This document shows positions 6,227 to 10,802 of a stretch of DNA of 10,802 bases, piece by piece. The notes beneath the pieces were generated by a model. That model made no database searches. It worked only from the letters and a program-made list of their open reading frames with translations, and had not been told where the DNA came from. The stretch's first letter is position 1; the number at the start of each line of letters is the position of its first letter. Made by a program: the position numbers and the translations under genes. The DNA lies in assembly GCA_017466965.1 (NCBI GenBank), contig JAFTTD010000146.1:1-10802 (forward strand). The letters run 5' to 3'. Source of the stretch: Bacteroidaceae bacterium. GTDB lineage: Bacteria; Bacteroidota; Bacteroidia; Bacteroidales; Bacteroidaceae.

Positions 6227-7954
6227 TTATTTAAGAAGTTCCGCCAAAGGAGATTCCATTTTGCGAAGTCCATCTGCCACACTTTCTGCATTCATGCGCG
6301 CTCCGGCAAGTGAGGTGTGTGTGTGGTCTCGATTATACATTGCAGCGGCTTTCTTCTTGCCCATCTTGTCAAGTTTGTCGGCTGATATATTATGCACATC
6401 AAGGAATGCGCATCCTGTCTCTTCAGCCACCTGGCGATACCATTCGCCGTATGTGCCATCGTTGCGACGCTCCACATATTCACGTTTTTTCTTCTCTTTC
6501 ACCGGATAGATGTTTCCTACCACTCCGTTCTTGCCCTGGTGCCAGCGGTTGCGCGGTGTGAGGCTCACGAGTATCGGTGTGCCTCCTTTCTCACGAACGT
6601 CCTGAATGAATTTCTTCAGATACCATCCGAATGAATATATCACCTTGTACTGACGGTTTGACGCAAGACGATAGACATTGCATGTGTCCTTGGCTGTAGC
6701 TATCACTCCGCGCTCTTTCTCTTTATCTATATGGCCTATGTCGTTATGACCGAACTGTATGAGTACATAGTCTCCCGGTTCAATGGAATTATAAACCTCG
6801 TCCCATCTCTCTTCATAAAGGAATGTGCGTGTGCTTCGTCCCGCCTTTGCAGCATTGACCACTGTGCACTTATCTTCATCGAACACCGTATATGCCTGGC
6901 TTCCCCAGCCCCACATTCCGTTTTCGTCATTGTCATTGTTCTTCACTGTTGAGTCACCTGTAAGGAAAACTACAGGCTTGCCCTTCTTGCGAGTTGAATC
7001 AACACGCTTAGCAACCATCTTCTGAGGAAGGATGCAGGCCGCGAGTTCTGCCAGCTCCATTTCTGTGCTATAGAGAAGGATTCCTTCTGCAGCAGAGGCT
7101 GCATTCATCTTGGCACCGAACTCGCTTGAATGTATCTTGTCGCGGAAGAAATGGTAGTTTGTTTTCCACTTTCCGTATTTCTCCAGTTTCTTGGCTGAGA
7201 TGTCATTCAAATCAACAAGCGGCACCTTCTGTTCAGCCGCGATGGCTTTAATCCACGGAGTGAATGTCGTGAGCTTTCTCTGTATTTTAGTTGTGTCAAA
7301 ATCCTCATACGCATTTCTTGGAGTAAGTGTGAACAATATAGGTGTTGCACCCTTAGCACGAATTTCACTTATGTAACGGCGCAAATACCCGCCGAAAGTA
7401 TATACTGTTTCCTCAACGCCTGTTTCCTTAATCTTAACACGTATTGAATCGTCAGACAGAGGCGAATTGCCATCATGTCCCTTGAAGCTTGCCCTTGCAC
7501 GTCCGGAGTCAAGCGGTCCGTTGTCGTTATGTCCCAATTCAAGAATAACGAAATCACCCTTGCGAATACCTTTCAGAACATCTGGCCACAGCATACGGTA
7601 GAAAGTACGCGGACTGGTTCCTCCTAAAGCATGATTCTCTACTGTTATACGTTCTTTGTCAAAATACTCGTGCGCATAATATCCCCATCCCCACTGTCCG
7701 TTATTTCCATTTCCAAGAGTACCGCATCGCATTGTAGAATTTCCGACAAGGAAAAGCACCGGATTATCACCTTTTCTGCTTGAGCCGCTCACAGGACGTA
7801 CCTGATTAGCTTTAGCCAATGAATCAAGTGTGACATCACGTACTCCGTTCACATCCTTCATCCCCTGAAGCTTGTTGTCCTGAGCATGAAGCGTTGCAGT
7901 TGTCACCATAGTCAACAGTGCAACTGCCATTCTGCCAATAGTTCTGATTTTCAT
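6227..7954 (-). CDS. Exported tandem SGNH-hydrolase (CE12-like) acetylesterase, two catalytic domains
   Basis: Start chosen at 7954 because MKIRTIGRMAVALLTMVTTA begins a normal signal peptide (cleavage near LHA-Q); an upstream ATG at 8008 adds 18 residues that would bury it. The 575-aa protein has two SGNH domains of the rhamnogalacturonan acetylesterase (CE12) type. Domain 1 (about 65-292): GNST with Ser73, GHND with Asn143, and RDKIH with Asp272/His275. Domain 2 (about 326-565): GDST with Ser335, GHND with Asn404, and RDHTH with Asp543/His546. Both share F-G-YL--FI and TP-LTPRN strings, so they arose by duplication. Both triads are complete; only the non-catalytic Asp of GDS is Asn in domain 1. 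Likely role: periplasmic or surface removal of acetyl groups from pectin so lyases and hydrolases can act. It follows the regulator by 180 bp with its own promoter. Substrate is inferred from family, not shown. Confidence 0.87.
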   Translation of the reverse strand: MKIRTIGRMAVALLTMVTTATLHAQDNKLQGMKDVNGVRDVTLDSLAKANQVRPVSGSSRKGDNPVLFLVGNSTMRCGTLGNGNNGQWGWGYYAHEYFDKERITVENHALGGTSPRTFYRMLWPDVLKGIRKGDFVILELGHNDNGPLDSGRARASFKGHDGNSPLSDDSIRVKIKETGVEETVYTFGGYLRRYISEIRAKGATPILFTLTPRNAYEDFDTTKIQRKLTTFTPWIKAIAAEQKVPLVDLNDISAKKLEKYGKWKTNYHFFRDKIHSSEFGAKMNAASAAEGILLYSTEMELAELAACILPQKMVAKRVDSTRKKGKPVVFLTGDSTVKNNDNDENGMWGWGSQAYTVFDEDKCTVVNAAKAGRSTRTFLYEERWDEVYNSIEPGDYVLIQFGHNDIGHIDKEKERGVIATAKDTCNVYRLASNRQYKVIYSFGWYLKKFIQDVREKGGTPILVSLTPRNRWHQGKNGVVGNIYPVKEKKKREYVERRNDGTYGEWYRQVAEETGCAFLDVHNISADKLDKMGKKKAAAMYNRDHTHTSLAGARMNAESVADGLRKMESPLAELLK

Positions 7955-8035
7955 ATCGTTAAATTTTGTATTTCGTTTATTCTCAAAAAAAACAAATTCA
8001 TCTAACAATAAAAAAGAAAGATCTGTTTCTCACGG

Positions 8036-8067
8036 CAAACTTACGAAATATCTATGAAAAAATCTAA
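8036..8067 (-). promoter_or_regulatory. Predicted promoter of the SGNH esterase gene
   Basis: On the minus strand TTAG (8067-8064) and TAAGTTTG (8043-8036) are 20 nt apart. The second is a perfect TAnnTTTG match. Transcription would start near 8029, about 75 nt before the 7954 start codon and downstream of the 8008 ATG region's upstream edge, which fits either start but leaves a more normal leader for 7954. Confidence 0.6.
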
Positions 8068-8134
8068 CGAAAACAAAAAATAATGATATTAGCATTGACT
8101 CACAACGACTTATTCAGCTTTTTGGGAGACAAAC

Positions 8135-10501
8135 TCACTGTTTATGCCCCTCTCTGTATTCCGTAGGTTTCACACCGAACATTTCCTTGAACAAAAGGCT
8201 AAAATAGCGCGATGTCTGAAAGCCCACCATCAACGAAATCTGATTAATCGGAAGATTAGTCTCTGCCAATAGTTTAGCGGCATGCTTCAGTCTGACATTG
8301 CGCAAGTACTCGTTAGGCGTAATGCCCAGCAAATGTTGAGTTTTCTTATACAAGCTTGCCCTGCTCATGCCAATATCTGACGCCATGGTATCTACCGTAT
8401 AGTCCATATTATCCATATTCTGGGCTATGGACTTCATCATTCTGCTTATGATATTCTCTCTTTCAATATCATTAGGCATATTGGATGTCTCCACTTTAAC
8501 TGCGGACACGAATCTATGGTTCGCCTGTTCGCGCAGCTCAAACAGTTGATTGATCTTTTCTTCGTTTTCGCGTTCAATCTTCAGCCTTTTTCTCTTAAGA
8601 TAGATATTTGTCACCATAGCCATAACAGCAACTACAAGCGCCACATATAGCAGTTTAGCCCACCAAGTCAGCCACACCGGAGGATTTATGACGATTTTTT
8701 TGCATAAAGAAGCACCCCAGTCACCATCACCAGACGCAGCCTGAACCTCAAGTTCATATTCAGAAGGAGCAAGAGCATTATAGCGTATTGTTGCCATGCC
8801 AAGTCCTTCATTATCATATTGCCATTTATCTTCAAGACCATTCAATCTGTATCTGTATCTGATATGTTCTGGCGAAACATAATCAAGAGCAGAAACGGAC
8901 ACCTCAATATAATTCTGACGGTATGACAAATCCATATCCTCATCAAAAGGCACATCCAAGCCCATCACCTTGAGACCAACCATAAAGACACGTGGAGGTT
9001 TTGCATCTACAAATGTATCATAAGTTCGAAAGTTTATAATCTTGTCAGCTGCAAGAAAAGAAATTGTTCCTTCAGGAGTTACTGTAACTCCCCGCTCCTG
9101 CATTTCCAGTTCCGGTATGCCATTTGACTCGCCTAAAGAAAGAATTTTCCAACCACGGCTATCAACTGCAACTCTATTGACACCGCAAGATGTGCCTACC
9201 CACATATTGCCATAAGAATCCTCTACCAAACTTTTGATACACGAGTTCGACAAGCCGTCATCATGTGTGAGCCTGGCTATACTGTCACCGTCAACCATTA
9301 ACAAGCCATTCTGAGTTCCTATCCATATACGACCGGAATGCTGCCTATGGATACAATTATATTTTTTAGAGAAACGGGTATATCTGTCTAAAACATCAAA
9401 TTGGCATAAAGTATCCTTCAATGTATCAAGAATAAAACAGCCGTTCTGAGTGCAAACTATAACTTTATGCCTTTCTGACGACATGCATGCTGCAACCATA
9501 GTGCGATAGCTGTCAAGTTCCGGCATTCTGTCATTAAGAATTACATATTCATGCCTTTCGGGATAAAGATAGCCTAAGATGTGAGTCACAGAACAAACGA
9601 GGATTCTACCGTCATCAAGAGGCAAAGAGAAACGAGTATGAGAATGAGGGAATCCTTTCGTGTTTTCGGGCGAATATACTTTCATTGATTGTGACAAATG
9701 ATCATAACAATACAAACCTTGCTGAGTACATATCCATATCCGCCCATCAATGTCACGGGAAATATCTGTACAGTTTATCAAACCCGAAGATAAAGTCTTG
9801 ACAATTTTGTTATCTTTTAAGTCATATATATAAATGCCTTTCGCACCTGCAAGCAACAATTCCGTATTGCTGAGCCACATAACCTTTCTCAAATCTTCAT
9901 TTTCAACAGGCACAGTACTCTTTGCCACGAATTTTGACGGTTCCACATACACTATACCATTATTTTGAAGTCCAATCCACATTCCTCCTTGACGGTCTTT
10001 CATATAAGCCTGCATCCATTCGCCACTGAAAGGAGTAAACGTAAGCAGAGAGTCAACAACAATACGCACAGGATTAAGCTTGTCAACATTAGCTTTGACG
10101 AGAGAATCACCTCGTTCTGAAACAAAACGTTTCAGAACGTGCCTATGAAGATGGCGAGTATAATCATATCGGAATCTCCCCTTTCTCAAATCATATATAT
10201 ATAAAGAATAAAAATCTTTCAGCCACAACAAACTATCTCCATCTACAAGATAATTATGTCCGCCAAATGACGGAAGAGAGTAAACACTGTCAAGATTACA
10301 TGACTGTGACACGAACTCATGACCATTGAACATGCAGAAAGCACCTTCAGTTGCAACAAAAACCTGTCCGTTTGGCAACTCTATAATCTGCCGTACCTCA
10401 TTGTTGTGCAATCCGTCTGCCACAGTCATGTGCCTATATGCCTGTGATGCATACAGGCCCACATTAAACAATAAAAATAATATACAAACAACTAATCTCA
10501 T
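8135..10501 (-). CDS. Membrane-spanning propeller/Y_Y_Y/AraC transcriptional regulator without histidine kinase
   Basis: A 788-aa protein. Residues 1-20 (MRLVVCILFLLFNVGLYASQ) are a signal sequence. Residues ~21-530 are a periplasmic propeller with repeated (G)-(I/M)W(I/V)GT--G motifs (GRIWICTQQGL, GRIWIGTQNGL, GNMWVGTSCGV, GGMWIGLQNNG). Residues ~533-605 are a Y_Y_Y domain (IRYRYRLNGLEDKW). A single membrane helix lies at ~615-634, followed by a charged coiled-coil-like linker (~636-665). An AraC-family DNA-binding domain fills ~690-783, with HTH units near 702-725 and 752-773 (GFQTSRYFSLLFKEMFGVKP). Classical hybrid two-component PUL sensors are ~1300 aa with kinase and receiver between helix and HTH; both are cleanly absent. 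It probably senses a glycan fragment and acts on DNA while membrane-bound. Likely targets are the esterase gene and the divergent gene at the right edge. Confidence 0.88.
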   Translation of the reverse strand: MRLVVCILFLLFNVGLYASQAYRHMTVADGLHNNEVRQIIELPNGQVFVATEGAFCMFNGHEFVSQSCNLDSVYSLPSFGGHNYLVDGDSLLWLKDFYSLYIYDLRKGRFRYDYTRHLHRHVLKRFVSERGDSLVKANVDKLNPVRIVVDSLLTFTPFSGEWMQAYMKDRQGGMWIGLQNNGIVYVEPSKFVAKSTVPVENEDLRKVMWLSNTELLLAGAKGIYIYDLKDNKIVKTLSSGLINCTDISRDIDGRIWICTQQGLYCYDHLSQSMKVYSPENTKGFPHSHTRFSLPLDDGRILVCSVTHILGYLYPERHEYVILNDRMPELDSYRTMVAACMSSERHKVIVCTQNGCFILDTLKDTLCQFDVLDRYTRFSKKYNCIHRQHSGRIWIGTQNGLLMVDGDSIARLTHDDGLSNSCIKSLVEDSYGNMWVGTSCGVNRVAVDSRGWKILSLGESNGIPELEMQERGVTVTPEGTISFLAADKIINFRTYDTFVDAKPPRVFMVGLKVMGLDVPFDEDMDLSYRQNYIEVSVSALDYVSPEHIRYRYRLNGLEDKWQYDNEGLGMATIRYNALAPSEYELEVQAASGDGDWGASLCKKIVINPPVWLTWWAKLLYVALVVAVMAMVTNIYLKRKRLKIERENEEKINQLFELREQANHRFVSAVKVETSNMPNDIERENIISRMMKSIAQNMDNMDYTVDTMASDIGMSRASLYKKTQHLLGITPNEYLRNVRLKHAAKLLAETNLPINQISLMVGFQTSRYFSLLFKEMFGVKPTEYREGHKQ

Positions 10502-10517
10502 AAGTACAAAATTTGCT

Positions 10518-10525
10518 CAAAGATA
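10518..10525 (-). promoter_or_regulatory. Possible -7 box of the regulator gene
   Basis: TATCTTTG on the minus strand fits TAnnTTTG, but lies only 17 bp from the start codon and no good TTTG box lies 19-21 nt upstream. The leader would be about 10 nt. Weak prediction; the true promoter may lie further upstream. Confidence 0.25.
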
Positions 10526-10572
10526 TTAAAAAGTCAACTAAAAACGAAATAATAGTATAAAATCAGTGTAAT

Positions 10573-10600
10573 AATTGTATAAATATCATATTATACAATT
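10573..10600. promoter_or_regulatory. Perfect 10-bp inverted repeat in the divergent intergenic region
   Basis: AATTGTATAA (10573-10582) and TTATACAATT (10591-10600) are perfect inverted repeats around an 8-bp spacer. They lie 72 bp upstream of the regulator start and ~190 bp upstream of the possible rightward gene. This could be an operator for a dimeric regulator. AraC-type PUL regulators usually bind direct repeats, so the binding protein may be another one. Confidence 0.5.
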
Positions 10601-10786
10601 GTTTGCACCATTTTAAGATAATTACATATCCACACAAACCTGTTTTGTTCTGCATATTTGTATTTGAAAAGCAGTCCATTATTATAAACAGTTTTGTCTG
10701 CCTTGAAATTTTTATTAACGAAACACATTCAAGTCAAAAAAAACAGACATCCATATCTATAAACCTAAATAAAAACCTTCCATATC

Positions 10787-10802
10787 ATGAAAAACAAGTT
10801 TA
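10787..10802 (+). CDS. Possible start of a rightward gene (edge fragment)
   Basis: ATGAAAAACAAGTTTA at the right edge encodes MKNKF, the kind of Lys-rich start seen in Bacteroidetes signal peptides. It faces away from the regulator and is preceded by ~285 bp of gene-free AT-rich DNA. Only 16 nt are visible, so no product can be named; a PUL gene such as a SusC-type transporter or an enzyme would fit the context. Confidence 0.4.

Noticed and set aside
6120..6509. Plus-strand 129-codon ORF across the mdh/esterase gap
   Set aside because: Most of it is antisense to the C-terminal SGNH domain with its catalytic motif, and the rest covers the mdh promoter.
7955..8008. N-terminal extension of the SGNH protein from the ATG at 8008
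   Set aside because: It would place 18 charged or polar residues before a clear signal peptide; the Met at 7954 gives a normal exported N-terminus.

Overview
The window looks like a chromosomal segment from a Bacteroidales bacterium (Prevotella/Bacteroides group). The evidence is a Bacteroidetes-type NAD malate dehydrogenase, a periplasmic-propeller/AraC regulator of the kind that controls polysaccharide utilisation loci (PULs), a two-domain SGNH (CE12-like) acetylesterase, large secreted proteins with Ig-like YWFD repeats, and Bacteroidetes-style promoters (TAnnTTTG at -7) with no Shine-Dalgarno sequences. All complete genes are on the minus strand, so the window is best read from right to left.

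Right part (10802 to 6227). A 16-nt start of a possible rightward gene touches the right edge. A 285-bp AT-rich intergenic region with a perfect 10-bp inverted repeat separates it from a leftward regulator: periplasmic propeller, Y_Y_Y domain, one membrane helix and AraC HTH, with no histidine kinase or receiver. The regulator is followed by an exported protein carrying two complete SGNH hydrolase domains, probably a pectin (rhamnogalacturonan) deacetylase. The pair is probably a small sensing and deacetylation unit at the edge of a PUL.

Middle (6226 to 4390). mdh (malate dehydrogenase) has its own promoter and a strong bidirectional terminator. About 310 bp beyond its end lies a 180-bp second copy of an internal mdh segment, about 96% identical. 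Six of the seven differences are synonymous, so the fragment looks like the remnant of a diverged but functional mdh allele rather than a decaying local copy. A seven-unit heptamer array abuts it.

Left part (4390 to 1). A 5' leader precedes a probable two-gene operon. The first gene encodes a secreted beta-helix protein and the second a very large secreted protein with six YWFD/Ig-like repeats, running off the left edge. In and beside the leader are two inverted, diverged copies of a ~90-100-nt element. All three nested stems differ in sequence between copies but keep their pairing, while the apical loop and internal-loop sequences are conserved. This covariation is the strongest sign of something undescribed: a structured RNA (or a mobile hairpin DNA element) linked to this gene pair. 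Both genes also show sharp internal composition breaks (AT-rich core in the beta-helix gene, AT-rich distal part in the YWFD gene), suggesting conserved scaffolds with exchanged modules.
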